Shown here piece after piece: positions 44,225 to 53,516 of a stretch of 64,000 nucleotides of DNA. Each line of letters opens with the position of its first letter. Within the stretch, counting starts at the first letter, position 1. Position numbers and translations under genes: made by a program. The DNA is from an uncultured Pirellulaceae bacterium (GTDB taxonomy: Bacteria > Planctomycetota > Planctomycetia > Pirellulales > Pirellulaceae): the NCBI GenBank assembly GCA_937929805.1, contig CALFUT010000016.1, positions 1-64,000 on the forward strand, read 5' to 3'. The notes under the pieces are model-generated. The model was not told the origin of the DNA and made no database searches. It saw nothing but the letters and a program-made list of their open reading frames with translations.

Positions 44225-45025
44225 TCATCTGGGCAGTTTCTTTAAAAACGAGCCGAGATCAGATTGGTTTGGATCGATCGCGGAAGGGTCACCCGATTCA
44301 TCGAACTGAAATTCAGCCGGGTCGATCGCGCTGGAGGCTTGAGGCTGGCCACTCACGTCCAAAGGCTCGGCCAGTTCAACTGCGGAGGAAGCCGAATCGG
44401 GCAAACCACGTAAGTTACTTAATGAGACAGAACTTTCAGAAACGTCTTGGCCCAATGCACTAGAAACATGGCCTGTGTCAGGTTCGGCAGCACTCAATCC
44501 GTTTTCTTGGTTTACCGATTGATTCGCTACCAGATAAGCCGCGTTGCTGACAGGATCAACTTTGCTCGCAATGTCGTGGGGGGAGCCTGTTGGTTTGATT
44601 GGCCCTGTTTCTTGATTGTCTGATTTTTTGGGGCTGGCTTCTGTGGCATCCTCTTTCGCCGCCTGAGGGACATTGGAAGACAGCTCGATTGCCCGCGAGG
44701 CAGGAAGCTGGTCGCTCTCAGGCGCGTCGGTCACGTCGTAGACTGCACGAAAAGTGACGTTTCCCAGAGTCAGCAGCTGGTTTGGCTCGAGCGGTTGATC
44801 GCCTTCAATTTTTTGATTGTTGACGAAGGTGCCATTCAGCGACCCCAAGTCTCGGACCATCAAACGCCCGTCCTGCTCGAAAATCTCTGTGTGGCGGCGG
44901 CTGACTAGGGGATGGGGCAGGGTAAGCGAAGCTTCTCGACCACGGCCGATCACGGTAGGCAAACGCAGCTGAATTTCACTCGGCTTGGCGTCGCCACCAA
45001 CGACCATCAGTTTCGCGTTTAACAT
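44225..45025 (-). CDS. FHA domain protein
   Basis: 266 residues. An N-terminal FHA domain at about 20-100 contains the phosphothreonine-binding residues: VIGRGREASLTLPHPLVSRRHTEIF (R28, S42, H45) and DLGSLNGTFVNNQKI (N64-G65). The rest, from about 110, is Ser/Glu/Asp/Pro-rich and probably disordered, ending with a short DPNQSDLGSFLKKLP. It is 43 bases from the sigma factor gene and in the same direction. FHA domains read phosphothreonine from Ser/Thr kinases, which are abundant in planctomycetes. It is probably cytoplasmic. Confidence 0.85.
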   Translation of the reverse strand: MLNAKLMVVGGDAKPSEIQLRLPTVIGRGREASLTLPHPLVSRRHTEIFEQDGRLMVRDLGSLNGTFVNNQKIEGDQPLEPNQLLTLGNVTFRAVYDVTDAPESDQLPASRAIELSSNVPQAAKEDATEASPKKSDNQETGPIKPTGSPHDIASKVDPVSNAAYLVANQSVNQENGLSAAEPDTGHVSSALGQDVSESSVSLSNLRGLPDSASSAVELAEPLDVSGQPQASSAIDPAEFQFDESGDPSAIDPNQSDLGSFLKKLPR

Positions 45026-45366
45026 CTTCTGCCTCCGTATTCCGTAAATACCAAGATTTTGCGACGGTCAAATCGAGGAGAGCATCTTGCCGATTAGATT
45101 CGGCGGCCCTCAATTTCTCTCGTTCACAAACCCGAGTCCACTCGGCGTCTTCATCTTTTCCCAATCCTTCACAACGCGGTCAGCCTTAAAAAAGTTCGTC
45201 ACGGTCAGAAGATTCTGGATTGATCGGGATTGGCCCCAAAACCGGCTTCGACCTCGAAAATCGTGCGTTCTCCGTTCAACTTGCAGCCGACAGTCTACGT
45301 CATTTTCGACCTCAAATCAAACAATTGCTTGCAAAGGTAAAGCGGCTAGGATGGTTAAGAAGGCAC
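45026..45366. other. Intergenic region, no gene seen
   Basis: Nothing beyond ordinary spacer. A long frame that runs from 45087 through the tRNA gene is not convincing. The tRNA promoter lies at its end. Confidence 0.5.
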
Positions 45367-45394
45367 TTGCGGAGGGAAAAGCGGCTCTTATAAT
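45367..45394 (+). promoter_or_regulatory. Putative promoter of the tRNA-Gly gene
   Basis: TTGCGG at 45367-45372 and TATAAT at 45389-45394 with a 16-base spacer. The tRNA starts 57 bases after the -10 box, which leaves a leader of about 50 bases to be removed by RNase P. Confidence 0.6.
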
Positions 45395-45450
45395 GGTTTT
45401 TTCGGAGTGCCTAAACTTTTCGGGCCCCAATTCCGAAAGAATCAATCAAC

Positions 45451-45523
45451 GCGGGTGTAGCTCAGTGGCTAGAGCGTCACGTTGCCAACGTGAATGTCGT
45501 CGGTTCGAATCCGATCACCCGCT
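45451..45523 (+). tRNA. tRNA-Gly (anticodon GCC)
   Basis: A 73-base cloverleaf: acceptor stem GCGGGTG with CACCCGC, D arm GCTC/GAGC with loop AGTGGCTA, anticodon stem TCACG/CGTGA with loop TTGCCAA (anticodon GCC), variable loop ATGTC, T arm GTCGG/CCGAT with loop TTCGAAT, and discriminator T. CCA is not encoded. It is alone, with no other tRNA or rRNA nearby. Confidence 0.96.
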
Positions 45524-45847
45524 CTCTTCTGGTTTTTTGCCAGAGATTGGCATGCCTAAATAACGGGATCTGAATTTCCATTGATCCCGATCGGGCCGCG
45601 GCTCGTGGATTTCCGCGATTGCCTGCCATTCGGGCCAACTTCCGCTTGAAGGCTGGCCTCCTTAGGATGCTCGCGGACGAAATCCGACTTCATTCTGCTT
45701 TCGCGTCGGACTCAACTCCAAACGACAAATTACGTCGGAGCGGTTGTTCTTGGTGCTTTGTGAATACTAAAAATCCGGGTTGGCCTTCAGCGGAAACTAG
45801 TTGATCGCAATGCTAACGATCACCGGGCAACCCGAAAATTAAGGTGT
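45524..45847. other. Spacer between the tRNA and the MITE-like element
   Basis: No gene or repeat family recognised here. Confidence 0.5.
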
Positions 45848-45965
45848 GACCAAGCACTAGTGCTTCATCCAGATTTAATTTTAGGGTTGCCGATACGTTT
45901 CGTTAGGTCTTTGCCGAGCTGAAACGAATTACCAACCCTAAAATCTAAGTTAGACCAAGCACTAG
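45848..45965. mobile_element. MITE-like element with 13-bp direct repeats
   Basis: Bounded by two exact copies of GACCAAGCACTAG (45848-45860 and 45953-45965). Inside is a 12-bp perfect inverted repeat ATTTTAGGGTTG and CAACCCTAAAAT (45878-45889 and 45933-45944). At the left end the sequence AAGCACTAGTGCTT is itself a 14-bp palindrome. It encodes nothing. The arrangement fits a miniature transposon, but a regulatory hairpin upstream of tig is not excluded. Confidence 0.5.
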
Positions 45966-46115
45966 CGATTCCCTCACTCCTTTCAAAAATGTCTCGGAAA
46001 CTGGGTAAAAGACGCCTGTAGATCGGCGGTGAATCCGATACAATGCCGGACCAAAATTTGAACTTTTAGTCGTAAGCCCGTCCAATTGACGGCTGGCCTC
46101 TCAGGAACATTGAAC

Positions 46116-47600
46116 GTGAATACTGAAACGACCGATCCGATCGCCACCGAGGAAGAAAAGCAAAAACTCGATCTGGCCGTGGACATTAAGGAAAAAAGTG
46201 CGTGCGAACGCCACATCACCGTGACCGTCCCTCGATCGGACATCGAGCGATACTTCGCCAAGCAGTTTGATGAATTGGTGCCTCACGCTGAAGTTCCCGG
46301 TTTCCGAACGGGTCGTGCCCCTCGGCAACTGGTTGAAAAGAAATTCCGGAAGCAGCTTGGCGATCAGGTGAAGGGTTCCATTTTGATGGACAGCCTGACT
46401 CAGATTAGCGAGAGCGAAGAATTCTCGGCGATCAGCGAGCCGGATCTTGATTTCGAACAGGTCAACATCCCGGAAGAGGGTGACCTGACTTACGAATTCA
46501 ACATCGAAGTTCGTCCCGAATTTGACATGCCCAAGTGGGAAGGTCTTTCGCTTGAGCGGCCCGAGCATGAGTTCACCGATGCCGATGTCGATGCGGAAAT
46601 CGCAAAACTTGGTTCCCGTTTCTCGGACATGGTTCCTGTTGAAGACGCGGTGAAAGCCGGCGACTACTTGGTCTGCAACGTCACCAGCAGCGACGGTGAC
46701 GAAGTGATCGCGGAAGAAGAAGAGCTGACCATCGAAGTTCTGCCGACGCTCAGTTTGGCGGACTGCGTCGTGGAAGGGTTCGACAAACTGGTTATTGGGT
46801 CGGAAGCGGACGATACGGTCACCACCAAGGTCACGATTAACGAGTTCTCAGACAACGAAGCGTTACGCGGCAAAGAAATCGACTTGTCGATCGAAATTTT
46901 GGACGTGAAGCGTGTCGAGCAGCAAGCCTCGGACGAATTGGTGGCCCAGCTTGGCATGGAGTCGGCTGACCAACTGAAGGAAATGATTCGATCGACGCTT
47001 GAAAGCCGTTTGCAGTATGCTCAGCGCGAGCAAATTCGTGAACAGATCAACAAGTCGTTGACCGAGTCAGCCAACTGGGAACTGCCTCCTGATCTGTTGC
47101 GTCGCCAATCACGACGTGAACTGGATCGTTCGGTGATTGAGATGCGTTCTAGCGGTTTCTCCGAGCAGGAAATTCAGGCTCGCGAAAACTTGTTGCGTCA
47201 AAATGTGCTGGCAAAGACCGAGTCCTTACTGAAAGAGCACTTCATCCTTGAGCGAATTGCGGAAGATCAGGACATCGAAGCCGACACGACCGACTACGAT
47301 CTTGAGGTCACTCGAATCGCCATGCAGCAGAACGACTCGCCGCGTCGCGTTCGTGCCCGACTTGAGCGTTCGGGACAAATTGACTCGTTGCGAAACATGA
47401 TCATCGAGCGGAAAGTGATCGAAAAAATCACTGACAAGGCGACCTTCAAAGCAACCAAGTATGAAATTGAAGGCTCCTCAGACACGGCGGCGATTGATTT
47501 CTTCGCCGCTGGCGGAAGCGATCGAGCGATCCCGGAAGCGAAATACGAAGGTGGCGAAGCCGAGCCGATCCCTGGCATGGACAAGGTAGAACGAGACTAA
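46116..47600 (+). CDS. tig: Trigger factor
   Basis: Ribosome-associated chaperone and prolyl isomerase. Start taken at GTG 46116 because AGGA lies nine bases upstream; a TTG at 46086 is the extended alternative. The ribosome-binding signature is PGFRTGRAPRQLVEKKF in the N-terminal domain. A central FKBP-like part (VKAGDYLVCNVTSSDGDEVIAEEEE) and the long helical C-terminal domain (QREQIREQINKSLTESANWELPPDLLRRQSRRELDRS) follow. At about 494 residues it is longer than E. coli Tig (432), with an acidic N-terminus and a Gly/Glu tail. Two clpP genes lie downstream, as commonly found. Confidence 0.93.
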   Translation: MNTETTDPIATEEEKQKLDLAVDIKEKSACERHITVTVPRSDIERYFAKQFDELVPHAEVPGFRTGRAPRQLVEKKFRKQLGDQVKGSILMDSLTQISESEEFSAISEPDLDFEQVNIPEEGDLTYEFNIEVRPEFDMPKWEGLSLERPEHEFTDADVDAEIAKLGSRFSDMVPVEDAVKAGDYLVCNVTSSDGDEVIAEEEELTIEVLPTLSLADCVVEGFDKLVIGSEADDTVTTKVTINEFSDNEALRGKEIDLSIEILDVKRVEQQASDELVAQLGMESADQLKEMIRSTLESRLQYAQREQIREQINKSLTESANWELPPDLLRRQSRRELDRSVIEMRSSGFSEQEIQARENLLRQNVLAKTESLLKEHFILERIAEDQDIEADTTDYDLEVTRIAMQQNDSPRRVRARLERSGQIDSLRNMIIERKVIEKITDKATFKATKYEIEGSSDTAAIDFFAAGGSDRAIPEAKYEGGEAEPIPGMDKVERD

Positions 47601-47638
47601 CCTGGCTTCGGGCCTTCGGTCTTTCGACGGACCTCATT

Positions 47639-47673
47639 GGACGCGTACTGATTTCAGTTCGCGTCCTTTTTTT
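47639..47673 (+). terminator. Rho-independent terminator after tig
   Basis: GGACGCG pairs with CGCGTCC, continued by ACTGA with TCAGT after one mismatch, followed by seven T residues at 47667-47673. It separates tig from the clpP genes, so these are transcribed independently. Confidence 0.85.
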
Positions 47674-47998
47674 GTGAGTTTTCCCGCGGAAGCCGTCGGC
47701 GGGATGGACGAACTTAGATATCGGCCCTCCCAAATTCACACGTCCCTCCGACCGCAAGGTTGTTGACGCCCAATGTCTCCGGTTGGATAGCTGTCGTGGT
47801 CTTGCCTCTGAACAGGCATCCCGTTACCGTTGCGTTTGTTAACAGCGTATTTCACGGGGCGTTTTTGCCCTCATATGAACTCACCCCGGCTTGACCAAGC
47901 AGCAAGGTCGACGAATCTCGATTCGGCTTCGACCAGAATTGATTGGCTAACGTCCGGTTTGCCCAACCGATCACGGCTTGAATTGCGAAAAGGATTTA
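47674..47998. other. Spacer with the promoter region of clpP
   Basis: No gene. It must contain the clpP promoter, but no clear -35 and -10 pair was picked out. Confidence 0.5.
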
Positions 47999-48679
47999 GT
48001 GTTGAACAACATTTCACAACATTCAGAAGGTTCTTTCCTGTCTTCACAGATGGCCGGTCGCGACCCACTGAGCGAACTACAAAACTCGTACTCGGCCGCT
48101 TCGTATCAGCGACAGCGTCAGATGACGCTGGGTGATCTGCTGCTGGAAAACCGGATCGTGTTCCTGCAAGGCGAGATCCACACCGGCAACGCGAACGAAC
48201 TAATCATGAAGTTGCTGTACCTGCAAAGTGAAAACAAGAAGAAGCCTATCAACTTCTATCTAAATTCACCGGGCGGTGACGTGGTTGCTACGCTGGCGAT
48301 TTATGACGTGATGCAAATCATGTCGTGCCCAGTCCAGACGTTCTGCGTTGGCCAAGCTGCCAGTGGAGCGGCTGTGCTGCTTGCCGGTGGAACCAAAGGA
48401 AAACGATATTGCCTGCCGCACTCTCGCGTGATGATTCACCAGCCTTATGGCGGCGTCAGTGGCCAGATTAGCGATATCGAAATTCAGGCGGACGAAATCA
48501 TTCGCAATCGATCGGTACTGAACGAAGTACTTGCCAAACACACTAACAAATCCGTCGAACAGATCGCCAAAGATACCGATCGCGACTTTTTCCTGACCGC
48601 AGAACAGGCAAAAGAGTACGGTCTGGTAGATGAAATCACCATCGTCCAGCAAAAAGATGAAGAAGACGACGACGATTGA
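47999..48679 (+). CDS. clpP: ClpP protease subunit 1
   Basis: 226 residues from GTG 47999, which has AAAGGA about five bases upstream (TTG 47978 is the extended alternative). The catalytic triad is Ser122 in GQAASGAAVLLAG, His147 in SRVMIHQPYGG and Asp196 in DTDRDFFLT. The catalytic Ser is followed by Gly-Ala-Ala where most ClpPs have Met-Gly-Ala. The N-terminus has a non-conserved extension of about 30 residues and the C-terminus is highly acidic (DEEDDDD). ClpP is a tetradecameric serine protease run by ClpX or ClpA. The second copy follows 141 bases later, and the two may form a mixed complex. Confidence 0.92.
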   Translation: MLNNISQHSEGSFLSSQMAGRDPLSELQNSYSAASYQRQRQMTLGDLLLENRIVFLQGEIHTGNANELIMKLLYLQSENKKKPINFYLNSPGGDVVATLAIYDVMQIMSCPVQTFCVGQAASGAAVLLAGGTKGKRYCLPHSRVMIHQPYGGVSGQISDIEIQADEIIRNRSVLNEVLAKHTNKSVEQIAKDTDRDFFLTAEQAKEYGLVDEITIVQQKDEEDDDD

Positions 48680-48820
48680 TTGTCCGATGGAGACTCGCGC
48701 TTTGCCAAACCAAGTTTCTAGAATTGGCAAAGCACTCGAATAAGAAATTTTCTAACGACCTGTCTTGCGGCGTGAGTATTCAAACTTTCCGCGTCGTCAT
48801 TTTTACGGAGCAACTTCCCA

Positions 48821-49417
48821 ATGGCATACGTTCCCTACGTAGTCGATAACACCGGACGCGACGAACGCGTCTATGACATTTACAGCCGACTGCTGAAAGA
48901 TCGCATCATTTTTCTCGGGACTCAGGTCACGGCCGATCTGGCCAACTCGCTGGTCGCTCAGATGCTGTTCCTTCAGTCCGAGGACCCGAAAAAAGATATC
49001 AACCTGTACATTAACTCGCCCGGTGGTAGCGTCACCGCTGGCATGGCGATCTATGACACCATGCAGTTTATCTCGTGTGACGTGGCCACGTATTGCATGG
49101 GCCAAGCCGCTTCGATGGGAGCCATGCTGCTGACGGCGGGAGCCAAAGGTAAACGCTATGCATTGCCAAATGCCAGCATCATGATCCACCAACCTCTGGC
49201 AGGGATGCAGGGAACGGCGGAAGAAATCATGATTCACCGTGCGGAATTTCGACGCACGAAGGAACGATTGAACAACCTGCTTAGCCAGCACTCGGGCCGT
49301 ACGCTTGAAGAAATCGAGCAAAACACCGATCGAGACAACTTCATGACCGCCGAAGAAGCTCTGGAGTTCAACCTGATCGACAAGGTTGTCACGGAATTGA
49401 AAGAGACTGAGGCCTAA
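48821..49417 (+). CDS. clpP: ClpP protease subunit 2
   Basis: 198 residues, typical of ClpP. GGAG precedes the ATG by ten bases. Ser98 ([14 protein letters not shown]), His123 ([14 protein letters not shown]) and Asp172 (NTDRDNFMT) form the triad, all in canonical context. It starts [10 protein letters not shown] without a long propeptide. Compared with copy 1 it is closer to the usual ClpP in the handle and active-site regions, and the pair resembles the ClpP1/ClpP2 arrangement of some other phyla. No clpX gene follows; the next gene encodes a lipoprotein. Confidence 0.93.
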   Translation: MAYVPYVVDNTGRDERVYDIYSRLLKDRIIFLGTQVTADLANSLVAQMLFLQSEDPKKDINLYINSPGGSVTAGMAIYDTMQFISCDVATYCMGQAASMGAMLLTAGAKGKRYALPNASIMIHQPLAGMQGTAEEIMIHRAEFRRTKERLNNLLSQHSGRTLEEIEQNTDRDNFMTAEEALEFNLIDKVVTELKETEA

Positions 49418-49619
49418 ACTTTAATCTGGGTGACTCGCTTTTTAGACACGCAACAGCTCGGCAAATCGCCGAGCTGTTTTCGTATCCACTCATGCCATCG
49501 GCCAATCGCTAGCAGCCGAAGGATTCAGATGACATTGCGACACTCTGCTGAAATTCGCTACACGTCTAGTTGGATTACGTCTTTTTTTCGTTGGAATGGT
49601 CGTTTTGCGAGCCAACCAG

Positions 49620-50834
49620 ATGCGTTTCTTCGGTCTCTTTTTGTTTCTCATGCTTGTTGCCGTCGGCTGCAACGCGGACCCTCGCTGTCGTCGCGAGACC
49701 GCACTGCTACGCGCCGAGATTTTGGACCTTGAGGATAAACTTGCGTTTGCGACCGCCGGTTCGTACTACGATGGCGAAGTAATTTCATCGCCCGGTGAAG
49801 TGATTATCTCGGACTCAATGGTGGATTCGGGAAGCCAAATCATCTACGAATCGGAAGTGCCGTACTCGTCTACCACGACGCTTCAACCGCCCATGGAACT
49901 GGAAGTACAACATCAGATTTTTCCTGACTCGATGCCCGGCTCAACAGCGACACCTTCTCAACCGGTTGAAGTTGACGAGTTCGATATTGAAATCGACTCA
50001 CCTGAGCTGCCAGAAAAACTGAAGTTACCAAACAATAATGGCTCAAAAATTCGGCGCCCCGGAACACGGCAGCGTGAGCGATCGCTACCGGAAACGGAAA
50101 TCACACTGGACGATTCGCCCGTTGAGCTGGATATCGATTTCGCGGATGAGGCAACCGAATTCATCACCGAGATCATCGTTAACCGCCATGCAAGTGTCGG
50201 ACAGAACATAGACGGTCGGACAGGTGACGAAGGTTTGAATCTATTGGTTCAGCCAAGGACTGCTGATGGCACAGTCCATGTCGTGGCCGGCGAGCTATCG
50301 GTTGATTTGATCGATCCTAAAGCGTCGCCCGACGAGCAAGCGATTGGGCATTGGCAATTCCTGCCTGCCGAGACTGAGCTGTTTTTCGCGTCGGACCGCC
50401 AGCAAGGGGAGGGCATCCTGCTGCATCTTCCGTGGGAGCAGAATCTGCCAACCCATCACAACCTAGTCGTTGCGGTTTCGTTTACCACGCCTGACGGCCG
50501 GCTCCTCAGCACGTCGTCACGATTGCGTGTTGATCCACCCTCGGCAGATTATTCACCGGACGATCCACAGGTTACCGGCTGGACCGAGCGAGACACACGC
50601 TGGGAAATCGGAACCCACAATCAGTCTGCCCAAAATGACGCCGACCGATGGACCAAATCTCGCCAGCAGAACCGCCGCGCCGAAGATCAGTTCGCAAATG
50701 ACAGAGCCTTTGATTTTGAAAATGGCAATTCAAGGCAGCGTAGCGACTCAATGACTCGACCTCGCGTCAAAGCCATTCCTGCCAGCTCGATTCGTCCTGC
50801 GACGCAGCTACCCAGCTGGCGACCCGTTCGATAG
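49620..50834 (+). CDS. Hypothetical lipoprotein
   Basis: 404 residues from the ATG at 49620, where the N-terminus reads MRFFGLFLFLMLVAVGCNAD with a lipobox-like VAVGC (Cys17 lipidated). A coiled-coil start (RCRRETALLRAEILDLEDKLAF) follows. The middle, about 50-170, is Pro/Glu/Ser-rich and disordered. Residues about 170-310 form a beta-rich domain (VQPRTADGTVHVVAGELSVDLIDPKA, ELFFASDRQQGEGILLHLPWE). The C-terminus is Arg/Gln-rich. The family is unknown to me; a lipid-anchored envelope protein is the safest description. Confidence 0.65.
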   Translation: MRFFGLFLFLMLVAVGCNADPRCRRETALLRAEILDLEDKLAFATAGSYYDGEVISSPGEVIISDSMVDSGSQIIYESEVPYSSTTTLQPPMELEVQHQIFPDSMPGSTATPSQPVEVDEFDIEIDSPELPEKLKLPNNNGSKIRRPGTRQRERSLPETEITLDDSPVELDIDFADEATEFITEIIVNRHASVGQNIDGRTGDEGLNLLVQPRTADGTVHVVAGELSVDLIDPKASPDEQAIGHWQFLPAETELFFASDRQQGEGILLHLPWEQNLPTHHNLVVAVSFTTPDGRLLSTSSRLRVDPPSADYSPDDPQVTGWTERDTRWEIGTHNQSAQNDADRWTKSRQQNRRAEDQFANDRAFDFENGNSRQRSDSMTRPRVKAIPASSIRPATQLPSWRPVR

Positions 50835-50915
50835 AGCGTGTGGACAAAAGCTCGACAGCATTGAACCCGGCCAACGCCTCGCACCAAATTGAAGGCAGCC
50901 GAACGATCAGCGAGT

Positions 50916-53150
50916 TTATTTTGCCGCGCTGGTTGCCGTACGCTTGCGGGCCCGTGAGAATTTTTGAGACGGGTAGCTTGCCTGCTGAGCCTTCGTTCGA
51001 CTCGCAGGCGAATCATCGATGGAAACGCCTACCCAGCCATCGGTCAGAACCAGTTGCGTGATCCCCAAGGCGCTGCCAGCCATCCGCTGAATCTTGTCAG
51101 ACAGGACATTCACGCGGTACTCGGACTTGAACATCACTTCAAATACGGTTCGCAGCGCGACTTGGTCGCTGAAGCGAAGACGTTTGCCCTTCAGCCGAAT
51201 CCCTTCGTCCGATTGCACCAGCACAACGGTGCCGTTTTCGACGCGAGGCACATACGACGTTTTGACTCGCAGCCGTTTCCACTTTGTCCCGTCTCCAATC
51301 TGCATGGATGCCAGATTCAGTTCGACGGTTACCTTTTGATCATTCAATCGAATGCGAATCGGATCCAAAGGAGCGAACTCGAACTCTGCCTCGGGAGGAT
51401 CGTCGTTCTCGCCAACGGCAGTGACTTCGTTGGTTGCGAACATGTCTCGAAAATGATCCCGAAGCTCTTTGGCGGTGAACGTCTGGCCGTTCAAACCCAT
51501 TCGCATAATGACGTTGTTCATGACCGATTCATGAACCTGACAGCTGCACAAACTACCGGCTGCTGCCGCAGGACGAGCGCTGCTGGCGGCCATCTGATCG
51601 CGACCCGCAAGCCGGTAACGCATGATCACTTCACCTTCGGTCGTGCTCATCTGGACTGGCTCCGGTTCCAGGTCCAGTGCCAGCAAGGGCTGTAACACGT
51701 TGTTGTATAAAGAGCCTCGCATCTGCCGAAGTTCTTTTTCGACTTTCTCCTGCATTCGCTCGGATGCCTGACGCTCGACTTTGTTTTGCACCAACTTCTG
51801 CGTCCGCGGAGCCTCGTCTTCGATCTTCTGCGACGCAATCTTGCGGGCCAAGCGACCGAACAGAGGAACTCCATCAAGCTTCGATCGCATTGCAACGACC
51901 CGCTGATTGGCGGTCGAATAGGCGACGGGTGTCTCAGAAGAATCAATGCCGTCCCGACCAAACGCGAGCCGCTGAAAAACTTGAAATCGAGCCAAGCCTT
52001 GGTTCTGAATCGCAAATCCATCGCGGCGAGCCACCGTATTCGAACGCACGGTGCCGACAGTTTGAAGGCGTAGCTGGACTTGATTGGGATCAGGAATCAG
52101 TTCAACTTGAAGCCGGTTCGAGATGTAGCTCTGACCAGAAACGGCCGCTCCCAAGATCTGATCCGACACCGGCTCTCGTGTTGCCGGAATCTCTGGAACC
52201 ATTCGGTTGAGCAATTCACCACTGACCGCCAACCGCACGTTCGCATTTCGGTAGTGCTGCTGAATTGCTTCGGCCGCTGCTTGGTCGCGAGAGTCTTCTG
52301 ACCAAACAAGGTCTTGAAACACATCATTCAACCGGAATTCCGTCGCACCCGTTGGGTGTTGTTCGTGCTGCTCCATTCGCTGCAAAAATTCTTCAACCGC
52401 AATGGGCTCCGATGCAGACTGTCTGAGAATCGAAATCAGCTGGGGATCAAAGATCTGTTGGAGATACTCATGCTGTTCCGGCTTGAGCACGGGCGAGTAA
52501 ATTCGGCTAAGAGTTTTTCGAGCCGCGTTCTTCTGACGATCCACATCCGGATTGAGTGAATTGAACTCGCGCTTCAAATCATCAAGCAGCAAGTATTCAG
52601 TCCACTCATCGTCCAAGGCTTGAAACCGAATGCGTCCGTGTTTCGCCAACATGAAAGCCGCCCGCGGCTGCGATGACACGGCGGAATCAACAGTTGCGGC
52701 TACAATGCCTGAAAGAGAGCTCCACACGGCGATTCGGCGATCCAGACCGTATTGGATTTGATACACACGATTGACCAGCTCCGAAGTAGCTGCCGTCGAT
52801 CGCAACGCTGTGCCCTTCTGAAGCGATCTTGCTACATCAGTCACTCGCTGGGATTGGCGACGAAGCTGAGCAATGCGTGTCTGAATCGTCTGAAGATCAG
52901 CTGGCTTGATCGGAGGACCAAGCTTTACCGCTGACATTGAATTGAGAAGGTCACGGGTGCTAGTCGCCCAAGCTTCCGCAGGAGTGTCTTGAAACTGCTC
53001 AAGCTGCTCCAGCAACTTGGAGGAAGCCGGCCATGAGGCTGGTTCTCCAGTCGACGAATCGGCGGCGTTGAGAAAGTTGGGCCGCATGAAGGCAGCCAAA
53101 ACACAGGCGACAACGAACAGGCGAAGCGGCACGTCAAATCTCGATCGCAT
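50916..53150 (-). CDS. Large secreted hypothetical protein
   Basis: 744 residues from the ATG at 53150. The signal peptide is VPLRLFVVACVLAAFMRPNFLNAAD. The mature part is divided into a helical first half (for example LRRQSQRVTDVARSL) and a second half of mixed type with VQLRLQTVGTVRSNTVARRDG, a conserved-looking SSCQVHESVMNNVIMRMG-like segment and RVENGTVVLVQSDEGIRLKGKRLRFSDQV. No catalytic motif was recognised. It faces away from rsmD with a 360-base spacer and has no partner on the same strand. Probably a planctomycete-specific periplasmic or outer-membrane-associated protein. Confidence 0.65.
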   Translation of the reverse strand: MRSRFDVPLRLFVVACVLAAFMRPNFLNAADSSTGEPASWPASSKLLEQLEQFQDTPAEAWATSTRDLLNSMSAVKLGPPIKPADLQTIQTRIAQLRRQSQRVTDVARSLQKGTALRSTAATSELVNRVYQIQYGLDRRIAVWSSLSGIVAATVDSAVSSQPRAAFMLAKHGRIRFQALDDEWTEYLLLDDLKREFNSLNPDVDRQKNAARKTLSRIYSPVLKPEQHEYLQQIFDPQLISILRQSASEPIAVEEFLQRMEQHEQHPTGATEFRLNDVFQDLVWSEDSRDQAAAEAIQQHYRNANVRLAVSGELLNRMVPEIPATREPVSDQILGAAVSGQSYISNRLQVELIPDPNQVQLRLQTVGTVRSNTVARRDGFAIQNQGLARFQVFQRLAFGRDGIDSSETPVAYSTANQRVVAMRSKLDGVPLFGRLARKIASQKIEDEAPRTQKLVQNKVERQASERMQEKVEKELRQMRGSLYNNVLQPLLALDLEPEPVQMSTTEGEVIMRYRLAGRDQMAASSARPAAAAGSLCSCQVHESVMNNVIMRMGLNGQTFTAKELRDHFRDMFATNEVTAVGENDDPPEAEFEFAPLDPIRIRLNDQKVTVELNLASMQIGDGTKWKRLRVKTSYVPRVENGTVVLVQSDEGIRLKGKRLRFSDQVALRTVFEVMFKSEYRVNVLSDKIQRMAGSALGITQLVLTDGWVGVSIDDSPASRTKAQQASYPSQKFSRARKRTATSAAK

Positions 53151-53516
53151 TAAGTCCCCAGCCCCCGACAGCAATCCATTGCAGATGGTGTGCGTACTCG
53201 CGTTCCGTTTGAAGCACCTTGGCCATGCTGGCACCGAACCGGTATCAGCAAGCAGCAAACGCTAAACAGTTCGCACAGACTTTCGCCTCACCTCAAAAGT
53301 CATCACGCACTCGTTACCATTTCATCGGTGCCAGTTTGCGGCTCAGTCGAGCCTGATCGAACAATCCGAGCAGTCATTTCTCCATTGAAACATCACAATG
53401 GTAAGCTCAACGGCTTTCGCTGATTATCGGGATGGCCGACGTCGCAAAACTTGTCAAACCCTGCGGATTGGCGGGACATTGACGGCCAATGCGGGTTGCC
53501 AAAAATGACGCCAGAA
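53151..53516. other. Spacer between two minus-strand genes
   Basis: No gene is apparent. The space probably contains the promoter of the gene ending at 50916 and the 3' flank of rsmD. No repeat family was found. Confidence 0.5.

Noticed and set aside
45087-45563. 158-residue frame that reads through the tRNA-Gly gene
   Set aside because: It overlaps a clear tRNA and a promoter, and shows no domain or membrane features.
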